A stretch of DNA of 5,238 bases, taken from contig JAEZLF010000013.1 in the NCBI GenBank assembly GCA_023435925.1, positions 1 through 5,238 on the forward strand. Direction: 5' to 3'. The position numbers were made by a program, and so were the translations under genes. Positions 1-4,790 of this stretch are shown one piece after another; the first letter of the stretch is position 1; every line of letters starts with the position of its first letter. A model generated the notes under the pieces. It was not told the DNA's origin and searched no databases. It worked only from the letters and a program-made list of their open reading frames with translations. Source of the stretch: Bacillota bacterium. GTDB taxonomy: Bacteria; Bacillota; Clostridia; Acetivibrionales; DTU013.

Positions 1-58
1 ATATGGCAATTACATTTTTCATTGGAATAACAACATCCCCGCCTATATGCAAAAACAT
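1..58 (-). CDS. remB: RemB/YaaB-like DUF370 protein, N-terminal fragment (cut by window edge)
   Basis: Only the first 19 codons lie in the window; they read MFLHIGGDVVIPMKNVIAI and the frame runs off the left edge still open. The start (M-[FY]-[LI]-H-[IL]-G-x-D-V/F-V, then an [ND]-[IV]-[IV] stretch) matches the opening of the small DUF370 family, whose Bacillus subtilis member RemB (YaaB) is a DNA-binding regulator linked to extracellular matrix genes. The ATG is well placed: GGAGG (65-69) sits six bases upstream. Position supports the call, because in many Bacillota this gene lies between recF and gyrB, so gyrB is expected just outside the window. The identification rests on 19 residues plus gene order, so function in this organism is inferred. 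The gene follows recF on the same strand after an 84-base gap that may hold its own promoter. Confidence 0.75.
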   Translation of the reverse strand, partial: MFLHIGGDVVIPMKNVIAI

Positions 59-87
59 AAATTTCCTCCGGTTCAATGATTACTACT

Positions 88-116
88 ATTTTATATTAAA
101 TGCATTTTTAGTGCAA
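88..116 (-). promoter_or_regulatory. Candidate promoter for the remB-like gene
   Basis: Within the 84-base gap after recF, the minus strand reads TTGCAC (111-116), a 17-base spacer, then TAAAAT (88-93). The -10 box matches sigma-A consensus at 5 of 6 positions, but the -35 box at only 3 of 6. Spacing is ideal. The gap is too long for simple translational coupling, which makes a separate start for remB (and presumably gyrB) plausible. In AT-rich DNA such matches arise by chance, so this is a weak call. Confidence 0.3.
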
Positions 117-142
117 ATGATTGTCATTTATTTATTATACGT

Positions 143-1258
143 CTATAATGAAGTATCAGCAATATTTCCATTCTCAATGTGGAAAAATGCTGTTTTGTCC
201 TCACTTCTTTGAAAGAATCTTCTTTCTGTACATGTTATAAATGTTTGCATACCGTTAATACTATCCAATAACTGTTCTTTACGTTTATCATCCAGTTCAG
301 ACAATACATCATCCAATAGCAGAACTGGATAATCTCCACTTTCTTGTTTCATCAGATCTATTTCCGCCAGCTTCATAGACAATACCGATGTCCGCTGCTG
401 CCCCTGAGAACCGTATATTTTTGTACTTTCACCATTTAATATGATGTCGATATCATCTCTATGAGGCCCAAACATGCTGCTGCCCTTTTTTATTTCTTTC
501 ATCCTATTACTTTCTATCTGCCTGATAAATTCCTCTTCCAACCCTTTATCAGAAGAATTTGTCAGATGTTCAAATGAAGGCAGATATTGAAGACTTAAAT
601 TTTCTTCTCTATTCGTAAGCTTTTCATGTCTTAGTTTTGCTAAAGTATCAAGCTTTAATACAAATTCATTCCTGGCCTTCATTATTTTCAAGCCGGTTCT
701 GACAAGATGCCTGTCCCACACTTCCAGTGTAGCTTCATCTTCCTTCCTCATCATGATGCTTTTCAGTAATGTATTTCGCTGATACAAAATCCTGGCATAT
801 TGCTGCAAATCATAGAAATAGGCAGGCTTCAACTGACTGAGTGTAATATCAATAAAACGCCTTCTTTCAGCCGGCCCCTGTTTGATAATCAATAGATCCT
901 CAGGTGAAAAAATAACAGCATTCAGGTGACCCATTAGATCACCAATTTTCCTCAGCGGTATTTCGTTGATCCTAATTTTCTTTCTTTCCTGTTTATTATA
1001 TGTGATTTCGATTTCTTCCTGGATACCTTCTTTTTCTAATAAAAGTCTGACTTTAAAATAATCAGCTTCATTTCTGAGAAGTTCAAAATCCTTTGAAGTT
1101 CTATGAGAGCGGCCTGAAGCACATAGAAATATGGATTCTATAATATTCGTCTTACCCTGAGCGTTATTTCCATAAATAATGTTAAAAGCTTCTTCAAAGT
1201 CAATATCCAGCTCATTATAATTTCTGAAATCTTTCAGCGTAAGGTTTATGATCCTCAA
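143..1258 (-). CDS. recF: DNA replication and repair protein RecF
   Basis: RecF is a cytoplasmic ABC/SMC-like ATPase that acts with RecO and RecR to load RecA onto single-stranded gaps at stalled forks. The 371-residue product has the full family set: Walker A GNNAQGKT (30-37), RSHRT (50-54), FSPEDL (117-122), GPAERRRFID (128-137), GPHRDD (264-269), the ABC signature GSQGQQR (283-289), and Walker B LLLDDVLSELD (313-323). Length is normal for the family. The start codon is TTG (1256-1258), overlapping the yaaA stop as TTGA. It is preceded by GGAGG (1269-1273) with a 10-base spacer, and the codon before it (TTT) cannot serve as a start. The resulting N-terminus MRIINLTLKDFRNY aligns with the usual RecF opening, so the TTG start is convincing. 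Overlap with yaaA implies translational coupling in a dnaN-yaaA-recF unit. Stop codon is TAG. Confidence 0.97.
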   Translation of the reverse strand: MRIINLTLKDFRNYNELDIDFEEAFNIIYGNNAQGKTNIIESIFLCASGRSHRTSKDFELLRNEADYFKVRLLLEKEGIQEEIEITYNKQERKKIRINEIPLRKIGDLMGHLNAVIFSPEDLLIIKQGPAERRRFIDITLSQLKPAYFYDLQQYARILYQRNTLLKSIMMRKEDEATLEVWDRHLVRTGLKIMKARNEFVLKLDTLAKLRHEKLTNREENLSLQYLPSFEHLTNSSDKGLEEEFIRQIESNRMKEIKKGSSMFGPHRDDIDIILNGESTKIYGSQGQQRTSVLSMKLAEIDLMKQESGDYPVLLLDDVLSELDDKRKEQLLDSINGMQTFITCTERRFFQRSEDKTAFFHIENGNIADTSL

Positions 1259-1485
1259 AAAATTGATTCCTCCGACTGCTGTTCTATCTCATACACGATT
1301 CCTTCAAACTCAATCTGATCCCCCTGCCTCAGTTTCTTTCCTCTTTGCAATTCAACGGATCCGTTTACCTTAACATGACCTTCCTGAATCAGCGCTTTTG
1401 CATCAGCACCGCTTTCTACTAATCCGGCTAACTTCATCATTTGCTCCAGTTTTATAAAATCCGTATAAATCCCAACTTTTTCCAT
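1255..1485 (-). CDS. yaaA: S4-domain RNA-binding protein YaaA (RlbA)
   Basis: This is a 76-residue protein made almost entirely of one S4 RNA-binding domain (about residues 11-60). Typical S4 features are LEQMMKLAGLVESGADAK (13-30), the GHVKVNG turn (36-42) and RGKKLRQGD (48-56). Proteins of this family, always found between dnaN and recF in Bacillota, are small S4 proteins; the B. subtilis member has been linked to assembly of the large ribosomal subunit. The specific role here is by homology and position only. The ATG (1483-1485) has AGAGGAG (1490-1496) just upstream with a short four-base spacer, and that Shine-Dalgarno sequence overlaps the dnaN stop codon. The gene starts 9 bases after dnaN and its TGA stop shares 4 bases with the recF TTG start, so all three are probably one transcript. 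Confidence 0.93.
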   Translation of the reverse strand: MEKVGIYTDFIKLEQMMKLAGLVESGADAKALIQEGHVKVNGSVELQRGKKLRQGDQIEFEGIVYEIEQQSEESIF

Positions 1486-1494
1486 AGTACTCCT

Positions 1495-2592
1495 CTACTT
1501 TCTGATCGGCAATATCAAATATGCAAAGTCATTGCCCTGCAATGGCTTTATGACACACGGCCCTATTTCTGATGTAAAATGAATATTGACGACTTCATTT
1601 TCAATTACCCTCAATGCTTCTATAAAATATCTCGGATTAAAAGAAATATCCAGTTCCTTTCCATCCATCTCCAGCCTGATTTCTTCTCTGGCGTTTCCGA
1701 TCTCTGTATTTGATGTAATAACCATCATTTCATCCTTGATATCAAGCTTGACAGGATATCTTCTTTCATCATTCGTGATAACAAGAGAAGCTCTTTCGAA
1801 GCATGCCAGTAATTCCTTCGTGTTTACTGTAACTTTCGTTTCATACTCCTTAGGTATGATTCCCATATAGTTGAGATATTCACCCTCCAAAAGCCTTGAT
1901 ACCATGATACATTTTCCCATATCAAAAAGGATCTGATTACCGGAAACGAAGATCGAGAGCTCATCATCGATAGGCTGTATGATTTTTGAAATTTCATTTA
2001 AGGTCTTGCCCGGGATTACAATATTTCTGTCTTCTAAAACATTATCAGGAGTCATTGTCCTTAAGGCTAACCGATATCCGTCAATGGAGACAATCGATAA
2101 ATGTCCTGATTTGTATTCGAAAAGGGACCCCGTCAAAATGGGTCTGTTTTCATCCACACTCACAGCAAAAATAGTTTGCTTGATCATGTCTTTGATAACA
2201 GACTGGCTGATTTTTATTCCATTTTCTTTCTCGACAGACGGAAGAGCAGGAAAACCATCTGAATTAATCCCTTTTATTTCAAAAAGTGAATTTTCACATT
2301 CAATCACAACCGTGTTATTCTCTTTTACTTCCATCAGTATTTCAGCCTCAGGAAGTCTTCTTACGATATCACCCAACATTCTCGAGTTAATTACGATAGA
2401 GCCCTTTTCTCTTACATCAGCATCAACATAGCATTCGATCCCTATTTCCAAGTCATTACCCGTTAACTTGAGTTTATCATCAGCTACGATCAGTATACCT
2501 TCCAGTATGGGTAATGTAGTTTTTGTAGAAACCGCTTTTTGTACAATACTAATACCTTCCATCAGATTTTCCTTTGAGCAAACAACTTCCAT
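1495..2592 (-). CDS. dnaN: DNA polymerase III beta subunit (sliding clamp)
   Basis: DnaN forms a ring-shaped dimer around DNA and tethers the replicative polymerase and many repair proteins. The 365-residue product has the expected three repeated clamp domains (roughly 1-120, 125-245 and 250-365). Recognisable marks are GINSDGFPALP (108-118) at the end of domain 1, DGYRLA (171-176) in domain 2, SRLLEGEYLNY (232-242) at the domain 2/3 junction, FNPRYFIEAL (318-327), and the C-terminal LILPIR (359-364), close to the [LM]-x-P-[IVM]-R end of clamps that helps form the peptide-binding pocket. Length matches the family. The ATG is supported by GGAGGT (2600-2605) with a seven-base spacer. It lies 241 bases after dnaA on the same strand, the usual order, and heads the compact dnaN-yaaA-recF group. 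It may be read from the dnaA promoter or from its own promoter in the gap. Confidence 0.98.
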   Translation of the reverse strand: MEVVCSKENLMEGISIVQKAVSTKTTLPILEGILIVADDKLKLTGNDLEIGIECYVDADVREKGSIVINSRMLGDIVRRLPEAEILMEVKENNTVVIECENSLFEIKGINSDGFPALPSVEKENGIKISQSVIKDMIKQTIFAVSVDENRPILTGSLFEYKSGHLSIVSIDGYRLALRTMTPDNVLEDRNIVIPGKTLNEISKIIQPIDDELSIFVSGNQILFDMGKCIMVSRLLEGEYLNYMGIIPKEYETKVTVNTKELLACFERASLVITNDERRYPVKLDIKDEMMVITSNTEIGNAREEIRLEMDGKELDISFNPRYFIEALRVIENEVVNIHFTSEIGPCVIKPLQGNDFAYLILPIRK

Positions 2593-2610
2593 CTCGCTGA
2601 CCTCCGTTAC

Positions 2611-2655
2611 GTTTATTTAAAAGATAATATAAACAAAAACAATAATAGTAGTAAG
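2611..2655. other. Candidate DNA unwinding element with DnaA-trio run
   Basis: Positions 2611-2645 contain only four G or C bases out of 35, making this the most AT-rich stretch of the gap. It runs into TAA-TAG-TAG-TAA (2643-2654) on the plus strand. In B. subtilis the DnaA-trio is a repeat of 3'-GAT-5', read 5'-TAG-3', lying between DnaA boxes and the melting site, with the boxes on its 3' side. Here the same polarity holds: the run is on the strand opposite to dnaA coding, and the DnaA-box-like site (2668-2676) lies 3' of it. A GC-rich spacer between box and trios is not seen. Function is inferred from pattern and position. Confidence 0.55.
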
Positions 2656-2667
2656 TGTTGTTGAAAT

Positions 2668-2676
2668 TGTTTATAA
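2668..2676 (-). promoter_or_regulatory. DnaA-box-like site, one mismatch
   Basis: The minus strand reads TTATAAACA, matching TTATNCACA at all fixed positions but one (A for C at position 6). It lies 13 bases from the trio-like run, on its 3' side, where a DnaA box is expected. It also covers the -10 box of a candidate dnaN promoter. A single-mismatch nonamer in AT-rich DNA can occur by chance, so position is the main argument. Confidence 0.4.
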
Positions 2677-2699
2677 CTGCCATCAGCCCATCATGTAAC
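2670..2699 (-). promoter_or_regulatory. Candidate dnaN promoter
   Basis: The minus strand reads GTTACA (2694-2699), an 18-base spacer, then TATAAA (2670-2675): 4 of 6 and 5 of 6 matches to sigma-A consensus. A start near 2665 would give a leader of about 70 bases before the dnaN ATG. The -10 box overlaps the DnaA-box-like site 2668-2676, which would let DnaA affect dnaN expression. Only sequence resemblance supports this. Confidence 0.35.
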
Positions 2700-2718
2700 A
2701 GGATTACGGCTGTTAGTT

Positions 2719-2782
2719 ATTGTGTTGATATCCTGCAGCGTTTTTTTCGTTTCATCAAACCTCGATAAGATATCAACACAAT
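2719..2782. repeat. Perfect 14-bp inverted repeat with 36-bp spacer in oriC
   Basis: ATTGTGTTGATATC (2719-2732) is the exact reverse complement of GATATCAACACAAT (2769-2782). The two arms enclose 36 bases that include a run of seven T (2741-2747). Each arm contains the nonamer ATATCAACA, which differs from a strict DnaA box (TTATNCACA) at two positions. As RNA the arms could form a long-range hairpin in the dnaA-dnaN message, but no U tract follows it in the direction of transcription, so it is not a standard terminator. A paired protein-binding site at the origin is the more natural reading. Confidence 0.8.
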
Positions 2783-2816
2783 TTACACATGAAATTATCC
2801 TCATATCAACAAAAAA

Positions 2817-2825
2817 TGTGGATAA
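2817..2825 (-). promoter_or_regulatory. DnaA box (perfect TTATCCACA)
   Basis: TGTGGATAA on the plus strand gives the consensus DnaA box TTATCCACA on the minus strand. It starts 9 bases beyond the dnaA stop codon and is the only perfect box in the downstream origin segment. Its orientation is opposite to the two perfect boxes upstream of dnaA. Confidence 0.88.
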
Positions 2826-2833
2826 CCTTAAAT

Positions 2834-4168
2834 CTACTTGCCGGTAATATTTCGTTTTAGTTCTTCTACAGTGCGCTTTGTTTCCATGTTTGCCAGCATT
2901 TCAGATTCAATTTTTTCTATTGCATGCATAACAGTAGTGTGATCACGGCCGCCAAATTCATTTCCGATCTTCGGAAGAGACATGCCTGTGAGATCCCTGC
3001 AAAGATACATGGCAATTTGTCTTGGGAAGGAAATACTGCGGTTTCTCTTCTGTGACTTAAACTCATCTGGCCGAAGGTCAAAGTATCTGGAAACGATATC
3101 AACAATATGCGTCGTATCGATTACCCGTGTATTTGCTGCTGTCAGTAGTTCTTTCAGTGCTTCTGCGCAAAGCTCTACAGATATTTCTGTTTCAGTTAGG
3201 GACGAATAGGCAATGACCTTGTTCAATGCTCCTTCTAGCTCTCTGATATTCGAAACTACCTTGTCCGCAATAAAGACAAGGACTTCATTTGGTATAAACA
3301 GATTCTCCAGCTGTGCCTTTTTCTGAAGTATGGCAATTCTTGTCTCCAGATCAGGAGACTGAATATCAGCTGTTAAACCCCATTCAAACCTTGAGCGAAG
3401 TCTTTCCTCCAAGGTAGTTATTTCTTTTGGAGGACGGTCACTTGAGATGATAATTTGTTTATCCGCTTCATAAAGTGCATTAAAGGTGTGGAAAATTTCT
3501 TCCTGGGTTCTTTCCTTTCCTCCGATAAACTGAATATCATCAATGAGAAGAATATCAATATTCCTGTACTTGCTGCGGAACTCTTCATTTCTATCATCCT
3601 TGATGGCATTGATCAGTTCATTTGTAAACTTTTCAGAAGAAACATACAGAACCTTCGACGCCGGATTTTGGGTGAGGGCATAATGTCCTATTGCATGCAT
3701 CAGATGGGTTTTTCCCAGTCCAACACCTCCATAAAGGAAAAGAGGATTATATGCCTTGGCCGGGGCTTCGGCTACTGCGACAGATGCAGCGTGTGCGAGT
3801 CTGTTTCCGTTACCGATGACAAATGTATCAAAAGTGTATTTGGGATTCAGAATGGAATTATAAAGTTCATCGTTATTCCCGTTATCCACAGCTGAGGTTC
3901 GTGCAGAAGAAGGCTCCTGGGAAGGTAATGAAATAATGATGGTATATTCTCGTGATGTGATTTGTCTTACTGCATTTGATATCAGCGGAATATATCTTGA
4001 TTCCAGTATGCCCTTGTTAAAGTCTGTAGGGACACCCAGTTCTATTGTGTTCGAATTAGCTGAAATCGGTTCTATTGTTCTTATCCAAGTGTTGTAGCTG
4101 ATTTCAGTAAGTTCATTCTTAAGAAGGTCCAGAACTCTGGGCCACAAACTTGAAAGCGGCATATTCAT
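2834..4168 (-). CDS. dnaA: Chromosomal replication initiator protein DnaA
   Basis: DnaA is the AAA+ ATPase that binds DnaA boxes, forms a filament at oriC, melts the DNA and recruits the helicase. The 444-residue product is of normal length and complete. Domain I covers about residues 1-80 (SYNTWI at 24-29); the linker domain II is short (about 82-108). The AAA+ core has Walker A GGVGLGKTH (147-155), Walker B ILLIDDIQF (206-214), the arginine finger motif RLRSRF (256-261, probably R260) and sensor II NIRELEGALNK (307-317). Domain IV ends with the DnaA signature around IGNEFGGRDHTTVMHA (401-416), which reads the DnaA box. GGAGG (4176-4180) lies seven bases before the first ATG; a second ATG two codons later is too far from it. 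Its promoter lies about 210 bases upstream, close to two perfect DnaA boxes, which suggests autoregulation as in other bacteria. Confidence 0.99.
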   Translation of the reverse strand: MNMPLSSLWPRVLDLLKNELTEISYNTWIRTIEPISANSNTIELGVPTDFNKGILESRYIPLISNAVRQITSREYTIIISLPSQEPSSARTSAVDNGNNDELYNSILNPKYTFDTFVIGNGNRLAHAASVAVAEAPAKAYNPLFLYGGVGLGKTHLMHAIGHYALTQNPASKVLYVSSEKFTNELINAIKDDRNEEFRSKYRNIDILLIDDIQFIGGKERTQEEIFHTFNALYEADKQIIISSDRPPKEITTLEERLRSRFEWGLTADIQSPDLETRIAILQKKAQLENLFIPNEVLVFIADKVVSNIRELEGALNKVIAYSSLTETEISVELCAEALKELLTAANTRVIDTTHIVDIVSRYFDLRPDEFKSQKRNRSISFPRQIAMYLCRDLTGMSLPKIGNEFGGRDHTTVMHAIEKIESEMLANMETKRTVEELKRNITGK

Positions 4169-4279
4169 ATTCGATCCTCCAAATGGTTCAATAAATATTA
4201 TTCATTAGCATAAATGGGGTGAAAGACTCCTAAACATAAAAATTACATAAACTGTTTGCCCGCAGTATCTGCTTGATTT

Positions 4280-4301
4280 GACCGAACAACTATGTTTGGT
4301 C
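4280..4301 (-). repeat. Hairpin in the dnaA leader
   Basis: GACCGAACA (4280-4288) and TGTTTGGTC (4293-4301) are inverted copies differing at one base, around a four-base loop. In the dnaA transcript this gives a nine-position stem with one A-C mismatch. Nearby bases offer a rival pairing: TTGAC (4306-4310) can pair with GTCAA (4277-4281). No U tract follows, so it is not a terminator. It lies inside the predicted leader, about 110 bases before the dnaA start codon. Confidence 0.5.
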
Positions 4302-4381
4302 GGCAGTCAACAAATTTATGTAGCATAAAGAGTTTTCTATTTTTCATTTGTAGATTACAGCAAGTGTTTCTAAGTACTAAT

Positions 4382-4410
4382 AATATACCAGACTTTGATA
4401 TAAGATTCAA
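4382..4410 (-). promoter_or_regulatory. dnaA promoter (extended -10 sigma-A type)
   Basis: The minus strand reads TTGAAT (4405-4410), a 17-base spacer, then TATATT (4382-4387), with TGG directly before the -10 box giving the extended -10 form TGnTATATT. Matches are 4 of 6 and 5 of 6. This is the best minus-strand promoter found upstream of dnaA. Start near 4375 implies a leader of about 205 bases. The first perfect DnaA box (4427-4435) ends 17 bases upstream of the -35 box, a position suited to autoregulation. Confidence 0.6.
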
Positions 4411-4426
4411 TTCATAAATGACCTGG

Positions 4427-4435
4427 TTATCCACA
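4427..4435 (+). promoter_or_regulatory. DnaA box (perfect TTATCCACA)
   Basis: This is an exact consensus nonamer on the plus strand. It has the same orientation as the box at 4457-4465 and starts exactly 30 bases from it, close to three helical turns, so bound DnaA molecules would lie on the same face. It sits 17 bases upstream of the dnaA -35 box. Confidence 0.92.
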
Positions 4436-4447
4436 AATATTTTTATT

Positions 4448-4456
4448 TTTGTCGAC
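4448..4456 (+). promoter_or_regulatory. Spo0A-box-like site abutting a DnaA box
   Basis: TTTGTCGAC matches the Spo0A binding consensus TTTGTCGAA at 8 of 9 positions, with the core TGTCGA intact. It ends at the base before the DnaA box 4457-4465. In B. subtilis, Spo0A sites at oriC overlap DnaA boxes and restrain initiation during sporulation. Whether this organism sporulates cannot be told from the window, and a nonamer with one mismatch may be chance. Confidence 0.4.
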
Positions 4457-4465
4457 TTATCCACA
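4457..4465 (+). promoter_or_regulatory. DnaA box (perfect TTATCCACA)
   Basis: This is a second exact consensus nonamer in the upstream origin segment, in the same orientation as the box at 4427-4435. A degenerate copy, TTATCAACG (4470-4478, two mismatches), follows 13 bases on in the same orientation and may be a weak third site. Confidence 0.92.
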
Positions 4466-4478
4466 GATATTATCAACG

Positions 4479-4501
4479 AACTTCATGAACTATCATGAGT
4501 T
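4479..4501. repeat. Imperfect palindrome near the rpmH promoter
   Basis: AACTTCATGA (4479-4488) and TCATGAGTT (4493-4501) pair over nine bases with a single unpaired T, around the loop ACTA. It lies between the DnaA boxes and the rpmH -35 box, upstream of both predicted transcription starts, so it would act as DNA rather than RNA. It looks operator-like, but no known regulator is recognised. Confidence 0.5.
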
Positions 4502-4537
4502 AAATCAACATGTAAAATATGGGCAATTCAAAATTTC

Positions 4538-4567
4538 TTGACATGAGTAAATAGTTTAATATATAAT
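4538..4567 (+). promoter_or_regulatory. Strong sigma-A promoter of rpmH
   Basis: TTGACA (4538-4543) and TATAAT (4562-4567) are both exact consensus hexamers, separated by 18 bases. Transcription should begin near 4574, giving a leader of about 30 bases before the rpmH start codon. Such a promoter fits the high demand for a ribosomal protein. It reads away from the origin and also serves rnpA through the terminator at 4738-4766. Confidence 0.92.
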
Positions 4568-4604
4568 TGGCGTGATGTCTTTATAAAGAACGGGGGTGCT
4601 AACA

Positions 4605-4739
4605 GTGTTAAGAACATATCAGCCTAAAAGAAGACAGAGAAGCAAAGTACATGGCTTCAGAAAAAGAATGAAAACTGCAAACGGCAGAACTGTGTTAAAA
4701 AGACGCAGACTAAAAGGAAGAAAAGTGCTTTCAGCGTAA
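4605..4739 (+). CDS. rpmH: 50S ribosomal protein L34
   Basis: L34 is a small, very basic protein of the large ribosomal subunit. The product is 44 residues, the usual length, and carries the conserved core: RTYQPKRRQRSKVHGFRKRM (3-22), TANGR (24-28), VLKRRR (30-35) and the C-terminal KGRKVLSA (37-44). It starts with GTG (4605-4607). A second in-frame GTG at 4596-4598 lies inside the Shine-Dalgarno sequence GGGGGTG (4592-4598) and would add three residues not found in L34, so 4605 is preferred, with an eight-base spacer after GGGGG. Residue 2 is Leu where many relatives have Lys. The strong promoter just upstream and the terminator starting at its stop codon frame it as a short, highly expressed unit. 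rnpA follows, as in nearly all bacteria. Confidence 0.97.
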   Translation: MLRTYQPKRRQRSKVHGFRKRMKTANGRTVLKRRRLKGRKVLSA

Positions 4740-4766
4740 GACCGCATGAGTGTGGTCTTTTTCTTT
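4738..4766 (+). terminator. Intrinsic terminator/attenuator between rpmH and rnpA
   Basis: A nine-pair stem (4738-4746 with 4751-4759, one G-U pair) closes a four-base loop, TGAG, and runs into a T-rich tail (TTTCTTT, 4760-4766, after the two T of the stem). The stem begins in the rpmH stop codon. No convincing promoter is seen between here and rnpA, so it probably works as a partial terminator that lets some transcripts continue, keeping RnpA far below L34. Confidence 0.85.
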
Positions 4767-4790
4767 AATTTTTGACTCCTGATGGAAAAG

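Larger units (their letters stand above)
2593..2833. other. Downstream oriC segment (dnaA-dnaN intergenic region)
   Basis: This 241-base non-coding gap is the likely unwinding half of a bipartite origin, by analogy with B. subtilis, where DNA opening takes place between dnaA and dnaN. Reading from dnaA towards dnaN, it holds a perfect DnaA box beside the dnaA stop codon (2817-2825), three copies of ATATCAACA (2803-2811, 2770-2778 and, reversed, 2723-2731), a perfect 14-bp inverted repeat (2719-2782), a one-mismatch DnaA box (2668-2676), a trio-like run (2643-2654) and an A+T-rich block (2611-2645). No open reading frame of note is present. That boxes lie near dnaA and AT-rich DNA near dnaN matches the B. 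subtilis arrangement. Confidence 0.8.
4169..4604. other. Upstream oriC segment (dnaA-rpmH divergent intergenic region)
   Basis: This 436-base gap separates the two divergent arms. From the dnaA side it holds the dnaA Shine-Dalgarno sequence, a leader of about 200 bases with a hairpin (4280-4301), the dnaA promoter (4382-4410), perfect DnaA boxes (4427-4435 and 4457-4465), a Spo0A-like box (4448-4456), an imperfect palindrome (4479-4501), the rpmH promoter (4538-4567) and the rpmH leader. A 77-codon reading frame on the minus strand at 4243-4476 crosses the promoter and boxes and shows no family resemblance, so the gap is treated as non-coding. Together with 2593-2833 it makes a bipartite origin flanking dnaA. 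Confidence 0.85.

Noticed and set aside
115..129. Hairpin AAATGA-TTG-TCATTT after recF as a terminator
   Set aside because: Six AT-rich pairs without a T tract on the transcribed strand; too weak to terminate.
3..212. 69-codon open frame on the plus strand at the left edge
   Set aside because: It runs antisense across the remB start, the intergenic gap and the recF end; the translation is hydrophobic but unlike known proteins.
1979..2431. 150-codon open frame on the plus strand inside dnaN, plus shorter neighbours
   Set aside because: Antisense shadows of dnaN; low-complexity Ser/Ile-rich translation typical of reversed coding sequence.
2741..2747. Run of seven T as a terminator tail
   Set aside because: The run is on the plus strand, while the flanking genes are transcribed on the minus strand, and no compact GC-rich stem precedes it.
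3455..3895. 146-codon open frame on the plus strand inside dnaA
   Set aside because: It lies wholly antisense to the AAA+ core of dnaA, without a Shine-Dalgarno sequence or a recognisable domain.
4305..4310. TTGACT on the minus strand as a second dnaA -35 box
   Set aside because: No -10-like hexamer follows at usable spacing.
4243..4476. 77-codon open frame on the minus strand upstream of dnaA
   Set aside because: It spans the predicted dnaA promoter and a perfect DnaA box, and the product has no family resemblance.
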